DNA from: Verrucosispora sp. NA02020
GTDB taxonomy: Bacteria; Actinomycetota; Actinomycetes; Mycobacteriales; Micromonosporaceae
Direction of reading: 5' to 3'
Length of the DNA: 64,000 bases
Assembly (NCBI RefSeq): GCF_013364215.1
Contig: NZ_CP054923.1
Coordinates: forward strand, 6,696,001 to 6,760,000
In this document: positions 33,944 through 45,115 of the stretch, piece by piece
Numbering within the stretch: position 1 is the stretch's first letter
Layout: each line of letters opens with the position of its first letter
Notes under the pieces: generated by a model
What the model was told of the DNA's origin: nothing
Database searches by the model: none
The model's input: the letters and a program-made list of their open reading frames with translations, nothing else
Position numbers and translations under genes: made by a program

Positions 33944-36364
33944 TTGCAGGACAACGGGGGCAACACCGGCGTGCGTGCCGCGCGCCGACGGCGTACACCG
34001 CGTCGATTCCTCATCACGGGCGCGGTCGCCCTGCTGACCGTACCGGTCGCCGTGCTCGTCACCAGCGCGCCGGCGACCGCCGGGGTGACCAGGTTCGAAC
34101 GCCCGACGAGCATCAGTCACACCGACCTCAAGCAGCCATCCGTCGCATTTCCGGTGGGCACCACCGACAAGGTGCCGGTCGGCACCTGGACGTCCGACGG
34201 AGGCAAGCACACCTCGCGGGCGTACTTCACCTTCGATCTCACGCGCTATCAGGGCAAGGAGATCATCAACGCGTACGGAGTCGTCGGCGAATCGTCGGTG
34301 ACCGACTGCGGCCAGCCTCGCAAGATCGAGATCTGGCGTACCGACACGCCGTCGACGCCGCCCACCTGGCAGACCGCGCCGCAGGTGCACGAGCGGGGTG
34401 GTGACGTCTACAACTCCCCCGCCTGCCCGGCCAGTCGCCTCGAACTCGATCTCACCGAGACGCTGCGCCAGGCACTAGCCGGCGGTCAGGACAGCCTCAC
34501 CCTGATGGCTCGGATCGCCGGGAACCACGAGAAGAACAAGCGCCTCAGCCGGTGGATCACGCCGCTGGGCATCTCGATCGAGGCCAACGCCGCACCCGAC
34601 GTGCCCAGCGCGCGGATGGTCGCTGGCCTGGCCTGCGCGGACGGCCGCCGGATCGGCACCACCGAGCCGGTGCTCAGCGCCCAAGTCACCGACCCGGACG
34701 CGGTAGACGGGTTCGCCGGAGATCCGGTGACCGCGACCTTCGCCTGGTGGCCCGTCGATCGGCCCACCGAGCGCACCGAGTGGACGTCCTACCGCATCTC
34801 CGCGCCGAGCCGCTTCTTCTACACGGTGCCGGCGGGTGGGATGGTCAACGGCGGCACGTACGCCTTCTCGGTGCGCGCCGCCGACCAGCACGCCAGTTCC
34901 GACTGGTCGCCGGAGTGCCGGTTCACCGTCGACACGGTACGCCCACCGGCCCCCACGGTCGCCTCCACCGACTACCCGTCCGGCTGGGGCCAGCCAGGTC
35001 ACGGCGGTCCGGGTATCCCCGGCACCTTCCACTTCTCCGCGCCAGGCGCGGACGACATCGCCGGCTTCTACTACGGCGAGAGCAGTCCGATCCACTATGT
35101 GGCCGCCGACGGGTCGGGGACGGCCACCATCAGCCACACGCCGACGCACAGCCGCTTCAACCAGCTGTACGTGCAGGCCGCGGACCGGACCGGCAACCGC
35201 TCGGCGCAGATGAGGTATGAGTTCACGGTGCGCGACACCGCACCTCAGGTAACCGACGGGAACCCGGACGGCGCGATCGGCGAGCCCCGCGAGCTGACGT
35301 TCACGCCCGGCATGGATGACGTAGTCGAGTACACCTACCGGCTCAACGACGGCGAGCCGGCCACCGTGCCCGCCAGCGCGAACGGCACTGCCACGGTGAC
35401 GATCACCCCCCGCAAGTCCGGCATGAACCGGGTCACCGTGACCAGTCGGACCTCCGGTGGACTTCCCAGCGGCGAGGCGCGGTTGGAGTTCTATCTAGCG
35501 ACTGAGCCCACCGTCTCGTCCGAGCAGTACCCCATCGGCGGCGGCGAGGGCGCCTTCGTCGGCACCGCCGGCACGTTCGTCTTCCGCCCTGGCATGCCCG
35601 GCGTGACCGAGTACGTCTGGTCGGTGGCCGGCGGGCCGGAACGGACGGTCATGGCCGAGGCGGACGGCACGGCGAGCGTGACCTTCACCTCCACCTTCGG
35701 CGGGTTCCACTGGATGGAGGTCTACAGTCGGACCGCCGACGGCACCGTCTCCGGGACCGCCTCGGCGTACTTCCAGGCGACCTCGTGGGCACCGACGATC
35801 GAGTCGGCGGACTATCCCGAATACCAGGCGAGCGGCGGGCCGGGGGTCACCGGTGAGTTCACCTTCCGCCCGGCCCGTGAAGGGGTGACCGGTTACGTCT
35901 ACACCTTCGAGGGCGAGGAGGAGCGGACGGTCACGGCGGGCGCCGACGGAGTGGCCAAGGTCGACTGGACGCCGCAGTCCTACCCCACCGATCGTTCCGG
36001 CTGGGTGCGGCTGACCGTACGCGCCACGTCGGGATCGCTGGTCTCGGACCAGGTCGAGTACGCCTTCGCCCTCAACTCGTTGACGCCGACGGTCACCAGC
36101 GCGGACTATCCGCCCACCGGCGGCGGTGCCCCGAACGTTCCAGGTCAGTTCACGCTGACCGCGCAGATGCCGGGCAGCACCGAGTTCGTCTACCGGTACA
36201 ACGGGGAGGAGCGGACGGTCGCTGCGGGAGCCGACGGCACGGCCACGATCACGCTGACCCCGCAGTACGACGGCGGCAACTACCTGTTCGTGTCGAGCAG
36301 GACCGCGTCGGGCATCACGTCCGGCGAGGACTACTACTACTTCTACGTGCGCAGCCAGAGCTGA
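33944..36364 (+). CDS. Large exported protein with tandem beta-sandwich repeats
   Basis: The 806-residue protein has a basic N-terminus and a signal peptide (RRFLITGAVALLTVPVAVLV) with likely cleavage after ATA. Residues about 50-210 resemble a DNRLRE-like carbohydrate-binding module (SRAYFTFDLTRYQGKEIINA). A fibronectin-III-like region follows, then five units of 87-100 residues beginning near 336, 435, 522, 616 and 714, each with a SADYP-like start, a GxFTFRPG turn and a GADGTAxVTxTP stretch. There is no membrane anchor or sortase signal, so it is probably secreted and may bind glycans. The TTG at 33944 follows GAAGG. No enzyme domain is visible. Confidence 0.75.
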   Translation: MQDNGGNTGVRAARRRRTPRRFLITGAVALLTVPVAVLVTSAPATAGVTRFERPTSISHTDLKQPSVAFPVGTTDKVPVGTWTSDGGKHTSRAYFTFDLTRYQGKEIINAYGVVGESSVTDCGQPRKIEIWRTDTPSTPPTWQTAPQVHERGGDVYNSPACPASRLELDLTETLRQALAGGQDSLTLMARIAGNHEKNKRLSRWITPLGISIEANAAPDVPSARMVAGLACADGRRIGTTEPVLSAQVTDPDAVDGFAGDPVTATFAWWPVDRPTERTEWTSYRISAPSRFFYTVPAGGMVNGGTYAFSVRAADQHASSDWSPECRFTVDTVRPPAPTVASTDYPSGWGQPGHGGPGIPGTFHFSAPGADDIAGFYYGESSPIHYVAADGSGTATISHTPTHSRFNQLYVQAADRTGNRSAQMRYEFTVRDTAPQVTDGNPDGAIGEPRELTFTPGMDDVVEYTYRLNDGEPATVPASANGTATVTITPRKSGMNRVTVTSRTSGGLPSGEARLEFYLATEPTVSSEQYPIGGGEGAFVGTAGTFVFRPGMPGVTEYVWSVAGGPERTVMAEADGTASVTFTSTFGGFHWMEVYSRTADGTVSGTASAYFQATSWAPTIESADYPEYQASGGPGVTGEFTFRPAREGVTGYVYTFEGEEERTVTAGADGVAKVDWTPQSYPTDRSGWVRLTVRATSGSLVSDQVEYAFALNSLTPTVTSADYPPTGGGAPNVPGQFTLTAQMPGSTEFVYRYNGEERTVAAGADGTATITLTPQYDGGNYLFVSSRTASGITSGEDYYYFYVRSQS

Positions 36365-36378
36365 CCTCCGCAACGACA

Positions 36379-36406
36379 GGGGCGCCGGGCTTCCGCCCGG
36401 CGCCCC
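36379..36406. terminator. Hairpin terminator
   Basis: Perfect 12-bp arms GGGGCGCCGGGC / GCCCGGCGCCCC with a TTCC tetraloop lie between the repeat-built exported protein gene and the convergent class I fumarase gene. Confidence 0.8.
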
Positions 36407-36424
36407 TCGTCATGTCGGGTGTAC

Positions 36425-38088
<1,664 letters not shown>

Positions 38089-38092
<4 letters not shown>

Positions 38093-38172
38093 GACCGCAC
38101 TCCGCTTCGCTCCGCGCCGCCATGAGGCACCGCCGCACTGCGCTGATTATTCGCTCGCTGGCGCTCGCTCAT
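38089..38172 (-). CDS. Possible leader mini-ORF coupled to the class I fumarase
   Basis: The ORF encodes 27 residues starting [16 protein letters not shown] and ends in a TGA that overlaps the fumarase ATG (ATGA). In frame upstream, a second copy of the unit from 38253 ([14 protein letters not shown]) would extend it to 54 residues. Similar peptides precede the acyl-CoA-dehydrogenase-like gene at 59315. Translation is unproven; it may be a by-product of a repeat. Confidence 0.35.
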
Positions 38173-38253
38173 GACGACACTCCGCTCCGCTGCGTGCCGC
38201 CATGAGGCCATCACCGCACCGAATTGATGATTCGCTCGCTGGCGCTCGCTCAT
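38093..38253 (-). repeat. Two tandem 80/81-bp repeat units before the class I fumarase gene
   Basis: On the minus strand each unit starts ATGAGCGAGCGCCAGCGAGC and ends with a CGGAGTG-containing block before the next ATGAGC. Units begin at 38253 and 38172, and the fumarase start ATGAGC at 38092 sits where a third unit would begin. It is related to the 80-bp repeats at 60476-60635. Confidence 0.75.
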
Positions 38254-38342
38254 GACCGCAAAGCCTAGGGCAGACAGGTCGGTCGGTCCCACCCGCCGGG
38301 TGAGGTGGTGGGGCGTTGCACTCGGCCGCCCCGCCGACCGGC

Positions 38343-39776
38343 TCACTTGCCGGAATCGGGAGCCGTGCAGAGTTCGTTCTTGGGGCCGCAGCTTTCCTGG
38401 GGCTGCGGCACCTGCCCGGTACCGGCGGGACCCGGTACTCCCCCGTTACCGTCGCGTGCCGGGTCGCCCGTGGCGCCGAAGCGGACGTACCCGATCTCGC
38501 GGCCCTCGCCGATCACCATGCCGGCGGGGCCGACCGCGAGGGCGTTGGCGGAGGTCCGCAGCACGACCAGTTCCCGGCCGGTACGCGGATCGAGCGCCAC
38601 CAGCCGGTTCGGTTTCTCGTCGGTGAGCACGGTCGCGTACGGGGTCAGCGCGGCGCCCGTCTTCTCCCCGGTGGGCCGGTTCCACCTGGTCCGGTCGGTG
38701 CCGAGTTCCCGGCCGGAGACGGTGTCCCCGTCGGCGGTCCGCACCACGGCGTACCGGTCGTCGACTGCCAGTACCCGCTCCCCCTCGGCGGCCACCAGCA
38801 GCAGCCGCCCGTCGTAGCCGTCGAGGACCGTCTCCCGGCCGTCGGGCGCTACTCCGATCAGCACGTTGCGGGCACCGTACGGGTCCTCCCGCTGCACGCA
38901 GCCCGCGCTGTCGGCGGTCCGCAGGTTGATCCCGGACCGCCGCCACGCCTCCTGGCCGGTGGCCGGGTCGCGGCCGGTGATGGCGAAGTAGCAGTTGCCG
39001 TCCTGCGAGCGGGCGGCGATGTGCAGCAGGCGCCCGCCGATCACGGCCAGCCGCTCGTCCCGGCCGGGCTCGACGTTCTGGAGTACCCGGCCGGTGGCGG
39101 TGTCGACCACGTGCACCCGGCCGTCGACCGGGAACCCGAGCAGCGGCGGCACCGACTCCGGGCCGGCCACCTCCTCGTGGATGCGGTTCGTGCCGAGGCG
39201 GCGGGTGTCCAGCAGGTTCGGGTTGTCGGCGAGCAGGCCGCTGCTGACCCCGGGCAGGAACGCGGTCCAGATCGGGGCGGTGCCGCGCGGGTCCCAGGCG
39301 CTCAGCGTGCAGTCGGTGGCCTCCACGCAGCGCGCGTCGAGCAGCAGGTTCCGGTACGTCCAGACGGCCACCGCGTCGTCGTCGCGTCGTCGCGTCACGC
39401 CGGTGCTCGGGTCGAGGACCTCGTACCCCTTGACCAGCAACTTGCCCACGGCGACGACGGACTCCGGGCCGACGCCGGCCACCGCGCTCCAGTCGGCCTT
39501 GCGTTCCCAGAGCTGGGAGCCGGTGGCCAGGCTGCGGGCCTCGACGCGGGTGCGCTGCTCGACGATCACCGCCTCACCGGCGATCGTGACGCTGCGCGGG
39601 GTGCCGCCGATGCGCTGCTGCCACTGCACATCAGGGGAGGAGATGGGCTGTCGCCGGTTCACCCAGTCCCACATGGTCGGGAAGGGGTTCCAGACGCCGG
39701 TCGCGGCGAGCGCCACCACCGTGGCGAGGCCGAGCAGCAGCCAGCCACGTACGCCGAGCCCGCTGCCCTTCGCCAC
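38343..39776 (-). CDS. Membrane-anchored PQQ-like beta-propeller protein
   Basis: The 477-residue protein has one N-terminal membrane segment (GWLLLGLATVVALAATGVW) and then repeated W-like blades: ATGSQLWERKADWSAVAGV, DPATGQEAWRRSGI, LGTDRTRWNRPTGEKTG and DPRTGRELVVLRTSA. This is a PQQ-type beta-propeller facing outside, without evidence of cofactor binding. GTG at 39776 follows TACCGT by 6 nt and is probably leaderless. A similar protein is encoded at 47367. The function is unknown; such proteins often act in extracytoplasmic binding or scaffolding. Confidence 0.72.
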   Translation of the reverse strand: MAKGSGLGVRGWLLLGLATVVALAATGVWNPFPTMWDWVNRRQPISSPDVQWQQRIGGTPRSVTIAGEAVIVEQRTRVEARSLATGSQLWERKADWSAVAGVGPESVVAVGKLLVKGYEVLDPSTGVTRRRDDDAVAVWTYRNLLLDARCVEATDCTLSAWDPRGTAPIWTAFLPGVSSGLLADNPNLLDTRRLGTNRIHEEVAGPESVPPLLGFPVDGRVHVVDTATGRVLQNVEPGRDERLAVIGGRLLHIAARSQDGNCYFAITGRDPATGQEAWRRSGINLRTADSAGCVQREDPYGARNVLIGVAPDGRETVLDGYDGRLLLVAAEGERVLAVDDRYAVVRTADGDTVSGRELGTDRTRWNRPTGEKTGAALTPYATVLTDEKPNRLVALDPRTGRELVVLRTSANALAVGPAGMVIGEGREIGYVRFGATGDPARDGNGGVPGPAGTGQVPQPQESCGPKNELCTAPDSGK

Positions 39777-39830
39777 CGGATCACGGTAGCCACCCGCGCC
39801 CCCAACCGCCCGCACCACCCCGCGTGTCGT

Positions 39831-39884
39831 GAAAGGAAGGGACCCTTGCTAACGCCTCCGGTGGTAAAAGGGTCCCTTCCTAAC
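39831..39884. repeat. Intergenic palindromic repeat, copy C
   Basis: Related to copies A, B and D: AAGGAAGGGACCCTTGCTAA, CGCCTCCGG, then AAAAGGGTCCCTTCCTAAC. It lies in the intergenic space between the PQQ-like and MFS genes and runs straight into the 13-bp tandem repeat. Confidence 0.7.
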
Positions 39885-39946
39885 CGCACACCGCAACCGC
39901 ACACCGCAACCGCACACCGCAACCGCACACCGCAACCGCACACCGC
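39882..39946 (+). repeat. 13-bp tandem repeat, five copies
   Basis: AACCGCACACCGC is repeated five times without error (39882-39946), followed by degenerate units to about 39985, just beyond the MFS gene stop. The array has the look of a variable-number tandem repeat. Confidence 0.85.
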
Positions 39947-39989
39947 GACGGCGCACGGCGGCAGCACACGGCGACCGAACGCCGCGACC

Positions 39990-41273
39990 TCATGCGGCGG
40001 CACCTCCCGCGCCGACCGAACGCGGGCGGCCGGTCGGGGCGAGCACCGGCCACAGGATCAGCGTCGCCGTGGCCGACGCCGCGCCGGCCAACGCCATCAC
40101 GAGGCCCGGCGCGAGCACCTCGCTGAGCGCGCCCGCACCCGCCGCAGCCAGCCCCTGCATCGCCATCATGCCGGTGCTCACCAGCCCGAACGCCTGCCCA
40201 CGCCGGCCTTCGGGCACCGCGGCGAGGAACCGTCGGGCCAACCCGAGCTGGTAGGCGAAGCCTGCGGTCGCCACCGCGAACAGGGCTGCCGCCGGCACCA
40301 GCGACGGCCGGGCCACGAACGCGAGCATCGGTACGCCGAGCAGCAGCGCGAGCCAGGGCGTCCACCGTTCCCGCCGGGCCGGCGCGACGAACCGCCCCAC
40401 CAGCAGGTCACCGACGAGCATGCCGCCCGCCCCGGCCATCAGCAGTACGCCCGCGCTGGCGCCCGGCCCGAGGTCGGCCGCGTACGGCACGGCCACCCCC
40501 TCCGCGCCCACCAGCAGCGAGCCGGGCAGCCACTGGGCGAGCAGCAGTCCCCGGATCCGCCGGTCGGCGAGCAGGCTCCGGTTGACCCGCAGGGTCTCGC
40601 GTACCGCCCCGCGCGCCGGCTTGTCGGTCGCCATCGGGGCGTAGTGGATGCGGGCCGGGCGTCGGGTGAGACCGATCCGCACCAGCAGCGCCGAGAGCCC
40701 GCAGGTCACCGCAGTCAGCCAGAGCGCACCGTACGGGCCGACGAGCCCGAGTAGCAGCCCGCCGACCGCGAACCCGGCGACCTGGGTCCCGCCGGAGGCG
40801 ACCGAGAGCAGCGAGCGTCCGAGCACGTACGCGTCGCCGTGCAGCACCTCGGGCAACAGCGCGGTGCGGGCGGCGTTGCTGACCGGGCCGAAGAGGGCCA
40901 CCACCGCGACCAGCCCGAGCATGGCCGACGGGGAGAGCGCCCCGACGGCGAGTACCGCCACCATGACCATCCGCAGCAGGTCGTAGCCGACCATCATGGC
41001 TCGGGCCGGCCACCGGTCGGCCAGCGCCAGCAGGAACACCCCGCCCAGGGCGTGCGGCAGGAACCCGGTCACGTACGCCAGGGCGGCCAGCAGGCCGGAC
41101 CCGGTGCGCTCGTAGACGAGCACGGACAGGGCGAGCATCTTCACCGTCTCGCCGATCATGAAGACGCTGAAGCTGGCGAAGATCACCCGGAACTCGCTGA
41201 CGGCGAAGACGTCCCGGAACGTCGCCGGACGTTCGGCAGCCCTCTGAGCTGCGGTGGTGCTGGTGCTGTTCAC
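39990..41273 (-). CDS. MFS transporter, drug-exporter type
   Basis: The 427-residue protein has 12 hydrophobic segments and resembles the MFS branch typified by MdtH/EntS-like exporters (ASFSVFMIGETVKMLALSVL at the start, ALADRWPARAMMVGYDLLRM as the loop 2-3 motif). The second half begins after a basic central loop. It uses a GTG start at 41273. The divergent regulator at 41341 shares its promoter region, so this is probably an inducible exporter. The substrate is unknown. Confidence 0.87.
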   Translation of the reverse strand: MNSTSTTAAQRAAERPATFRDVFAVSEFRVIFASFSVFMIGETVKMLALSVLVYERTGSGLLAALAYVTGFLPHALGGVFLLALADRWPARAMMVGYDLLRMVMVAVLAVGALSPSAMLGLVAVVALFGPVSNAARTALLPEVLHGDAYVLGRSLLSVASGGTQVAGFAVGGLLLGLVGPYGALWLTAVTCGLSALLVRIGLTRRPARIHYAPMATDKPARGAVRETLRVNRSLLADRRIRGLLLAQWLPGSLLVGAEGVAVPYAADLGPGASAGVLLMAGAGGMLVGDLLVGRFVAPARRERWTPWLALLLGVPMLAFVARPSLVPAAALFAVATAGFAYQLGLARRFLAAVPEGRRGQAFGLVSTGMMAMQGLAAAGAGALSEVLAPGLVMALAGAASATATLILWPVLAPTGRPRSVGAGGAAA

Positions 41274-41311
41274 GCCGGCAAGCTTCGTGCGCGTACCCGG
41301 TCCGGCTCTAT

Positions 41312-41333
41312 CCTTTCGCCAGGGAACGAAAGG
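41312..41333. promoter_or_regulatory. Inverted repeat in the MFS/regulator promoter region
   Basis: CCTTTCG (41312-41318) and CGAAAGG (41327-41333) form a 7-bp inverted repeat with an 8-bp spacer, ending 7 bp before the regulator start. It is a likely operator for the ArsR-like protein, controlling itself and the exporter. Confidence 0.5.
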
Positions 41334-41340
41334 TCGTGGT

Positions 41341-42333
41341 GTGCGGATCGAGGTGACCCCGGCCGACCTGGCGGCGAGCCGGTTCGCCGTCTCACCGCTG
41401 GGTGAGACGGTCTCCGCGCTGCGGCTGCTGGCCGGGCTGAACAGCGCCCCCGGGCTCGCCCCCTGGGTGGCCCGGCAACGGCCGGTATACGAGCGGCTGC
41501 GGCGCGAGCTGCCGGAGGTGGGCGCGCTGCTGGCGCTGATGCGCCGGGGCGGCTACAACGCCGACTTCATCCATCCGCCACCAGCCGACACCGCCCAGGA
41601 CTTCGCCGACGAACTGGCGGTGGTCCGGGCCACCCCGCTCGCCCAGGCCCGGGACGAGCTGGCCCGCAACCTCGTCGCCCCGCACACCACACCCCCCGGG
41701 TACGCCCTCCGGATCTACCGGTCGCCGCACGTGGTGGACCTGCTCGCGGACGCGATCGAGGCGGCCTGGACGACACTCGTACAGCCGGACTGGCCCCGCC
41801 TGCGCGCGGTTCTCGAACGCGACCTGCTGCACCGGGCCGGTCGGCTGCTCGCGTACGGCTGGGGTGCGGCCATCGCGGGCCTGGATCCCCGGATGCGCTG
41901 GGTGCCCGGTGGCGACGTGGGCACCATCGAGGTCGACGACCCGCTCCAGGAGGAGACGCACTCGCTGGCCGGGCGGGGACTTCTCTTCGTCCCCACCGTA
42001 TTCGGCATCCTGATCAAGTACCTCGAACCGCCGTGGCCGTTCGCGATCGTCTACCCGGCCTACGGTGCGGCGGAACTGCTCGGGCCACCCGATCCGAGCC
42101 GTCCGGACGACCACCTGGACCGCCTGCTCGGGCGGTCCCGTGCGGCGGTGCTGCGGGCGCTCGCGCTGCCCGCCACCACCAGTCAGCTCGTCGCCCAACT
42201 CGGGCTGAGTCTGGGCGGGGTCGGTGACCACCTGACCGTGCTGCGCGGGGCGGGCCTGGTCAGCCGGGTACGTTCCGGCCGGGCCGTCCGCTACCGACGC
42301 ACCCCGCTCGGCGACGCCCTCGCCGAGCGCTGA
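41341..42333 (+). CDS. ArsR-like winged helix regulator (DUF5937 type)
   Basis: The 330-residue protein has a long N-terminal domain (VRIEVTPADLAASRFAVSPL, then ALRLLAGLNSAPGLAPWVAR) found in actinobacterial regulators and a C-terminal ArsR-type winged helix: ALPATTSQLVAQLGLSLGGV then DHLTVLRGAGLVSRVRSGRA. GTG at 41341 is used because the family start VRIEVTPADL matches; upstream frame residues overlap the MFS promoter. It probably represses the divergent exporter gene through the inverted repeat in front of it. The effector is unknown. Confidence 0.82.
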   Translation: MRIEVTPADLAASRFAVSPLGETVSALRLLAGLNSAPGLAPWVARQRPVYERLRRELPEVGALLALMRRGGYNADFIHPPPADTAQDFADELAVVRATPLAQARDELARNLVAPHTTPPGYALRIYRSPHVVDLLADAIEAAWTTLVQPDWPRLRAVLERDLLHRAGRLLAYGWGAAIAGLDPRMRWVPGGDVGTIEVDDPLQEETHSLAGRGLLFVPTVFGILIKYLEPPWPFAIVYPAYGAAELLGPPDPSRPDDHLDRLLGRSRAAVLRALALPATTSQLVAQLGLSLGGVGDHLTVLRGAGLVSRVRSGRAVRYRRTPLGDALAER

Positions 42334-42367
42334 CCACTCCCGCACCGTCGCGTGCAGCGCGCCCGGA

Positions 42368-42446
42368 TGTAAGCAGGGGTCCCTTCCTATACACCAGGCG
42401 TTAGCAGGGGACCCCTCCTTACATCAGCACCCCTCCTTACATCAGC
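42368..42446. repeat. Intergenic palindromic repeat, copy D, with 18-bp duplication
   Basis: 42368-42424 matches copies A-C in inverse orientation: TGTAAGCAGGGGTCCCTTCC, then CCAGGCGTTAGCAGGGGACC and CCTCCTTACA. Its end is duplicated: ACCCCTCCTTACATCAGC occurs at 42411-42428 and 42429-42446. It lies between two convergent regulator genes. Confidence 0.75.
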
Positions 42447-42464
42447 ACCCGCTGGGCGGGGGGC

Positions 42465-42950
42465 TCATGCGACGGCGGAGCGGACCAGGGGGAGGACGCG
42501 GTAGGGGATCTGCTCGGCGAGCGCGATGATCGTCGAGGCGCGGGTGATCCCCTCGTACGCCACGATCTGGTCGATCACCCGCTGGAGGTCGGTGTTCGAC
42601 CGGGCCACGATCCGGCAGAGCACGTCGCCCGAGCCGGTGATGGTGTGCGCCTCCAGCACCTCGGGGATCGCCGCGAGGTGGCGGGTCACCGGGTCGTGCC
42701 CGAGCCGCTGGCTGATCTCCAGCGTGACGAAGCTGGTCACCGTGAAGCCGAGGGCGGCGGGTCCGAGGTCCGGTCCGAAGCCGGCGATCACGCCCCGGCC
42801 GACCAGCTTGTCCAGCCGGGCCTGGACGGTGCCCCGGGCCACCCGGAGTCGGCGGGAGCACTCCAGCACACCGATCCGCGGTTCCTCCGCGAGCAACTCG
42901 ATCAGTCTCGCGTCCAGCGCATCGAGCTGTACAACCTGTCCAGGGTTCAT
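42465..42950 (-). CDS. Lrp/AsnC family regulator
   Basis: This 161-residue protein has an N-terminal helix-turn-helix (LDARLIELLAEEPRIGVLEC, then RLRVARGTVQARLDKLVGRG) and a C-terminal RAM/AsnC effector domain (VTSFVTLEISQR, AHTITGSGDVLCRIVA). ATG at 42950 lies 8 nt past TATGGT and is probably leaderless. It is divergent from the hydroxyphenylpyruvate dioxygenase gene, so control of tyrosine catabolism in response to an aromatic amino acid is the natural inference. A palindrome overlaps its own start codon, suggesting autoregulation. Confidence 0.9.
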   Translation of the reverse strand: MNPGQVVQLDALDARLIELLAEEPRIGVLECSRRLRVARGTVQARLDKLVGRGVIAGFGPDLGPAALGFTVTSFVTLEISQRLGHDPVTRHLAAIPEVLEAHTITGSGDVLCRIVARSNTDLQRVIDQIVAYEGITRASTIIALAEQIPYRVLPLVRSAVA

Positions 42951-42958
42951 GCGTGAAC
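42945..42958. promoter_or_regulatory. Palindrome over the Lrp-type regulator start
   Basis: GTTCATGCGTGAAC has 5-bp arms GTTCA/TGAAC and includes the ATG of the Lrp gene. It could serve as an autoregulatory site in the divergent region. Confidence 0.35.
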
Positions 42959-43011
42959 ACCATACCGTTTGCGCAACCTGACCAGCGTAGGCGGAGAGTG
43001 TTGCCCAGTGA

Positions 43012-44295
<1,284 letters not shown>

Positions 44296-44306
44296 CACTG
44301 TCCAGC

Positions 44307-45089
44307 GTGACCCAGCCTCCCGTGCACCCGTCGCCGGCCGGCGGGCCTACGCCCCCTGCCGGCGGCGCACCGCCGCCCCTCGGCCCGCCGCATCCGATTC
44401 CGCCCCAGTACGCACCACCGGGCCACTCGCCACCCGGTCATCCGCCACCGCCCGGCTGGCCGGGTCCACCTGGACCGCAGCAGCCGCCGGGCGCGGGCTG
44501 GGCGGGTCCGCCCGGACAGCAGCAGCCGGGCTGGGCACCGGGAGTGGCGCCACCGGTCCTCGGGCCGGGCGGGCAGCCGCTGGCCGGCTTCGGCGAGCGG
44601 CTGGCCGCGTACATGATCGACTCGTTGGTCGCCGGCGTGGTGCTGATGGTGCTCTTCGTGCCGGCCTTCGTCTTCATCTGGCTCCGGATGTTCAGCGCGA
44701 TGACCCGGACGAACCCGGACGGCACCCTGGCCGAACCGGACCCGGGAACGGTCTTCACCGAGTTCCTGCTGCCGCTCCTGCTGCTCCAGGTCGGTCTCTT
44801 CGTGGTGATGTTCGCGCTGTACTGGGTCTACCACGTGGAGTACCTGATCCGGAACGGCGGGCAGAGCGTCGGCAAGCGGGTGATGAACCTGCGGGTGGTG
44901 ATGCTCGACCCGACGCACGGCCTGGACCGCCGGGCGGCCGGCAAGCGGTACCTCGTGCAGTTCGTCGGCGGTTCCCTGGTGCCGGGTGGCAGTTACCTCG
45001 ACGGGCTCTGGCAGTTGTGGGACAAGCCCTGGCAGCAGTGCCTCCACGACAAGTTCGCCGGGACCGTCGTCGTTAAGGTGTCGAGGTGA
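44307..45089 (+). CDS. RDD family membrane protein
   Basis: The 260-residue protein has a proline/glycine-rich cytoplasmic tail of about 90 residues and then an RDD domain: GFGERLAAYMIDSLVAGVVL provides the first Arg and Asp, with hydrophobic segments at about 105-135 and 155-180 and a conserved GQSVGKRVMNLRVV stretch. RDD proteins are poorly understood; some act as Na+/H+ antiporters. A GTG start lies 11 bp after the hppD stop. Its stop overlaps a 9-codon mini-ORF that leads to the second RDD gene. Confidence 0.85.
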   Translation: MTQPPVHPSPAGGPTPPAGGAPPPLGPPHPIPPQYAPPGHSPPGHPPPPGWPGPPGPQQPPGAGWAGPPGQQQPGWAPGVAPPVLGPGGQPLAGFGERLAAYMIDSLVAGVVLMVLFVPAFVFIWLRMFSAMTRTNPDGTLAEPDPGTVFTEFLLPLLLLQVGLFVVMFALYWVYHVEYLIRNGGQSVGKRVMNLRVVMLDPTHGLDRRAAGKRYLVQFVGGSLVPGGSYLDGLWQLWDKPWQQCLHDKFAGTVVVKVSR

Positions 45090-45115
45090 ACGAGCGCAGC
45101 GAGGCCGCGACGTGA
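45086..45115 (+). CDS. Bridging mini-ORF between two RDD genes
   Basis: GTG-started ORF of nine codons (MNERSEAAT) that overlaps the upstream stop as GTGA and the downstream GTG as GTGA, filling the gap between the two RDD genes exactly. It resembles the MSERQRA mini-ORFs found elsewhere in the window. It probably keeps ribosomes moving between genes rather than making a useful peptide. Confidence 0.3.
   Translation: MNERSEAAT

Noticed and set aside
39882..39946. CRISPR array
   Set aside because: The 13-bp units are contiguous with no spacers; it is a minisatellite.
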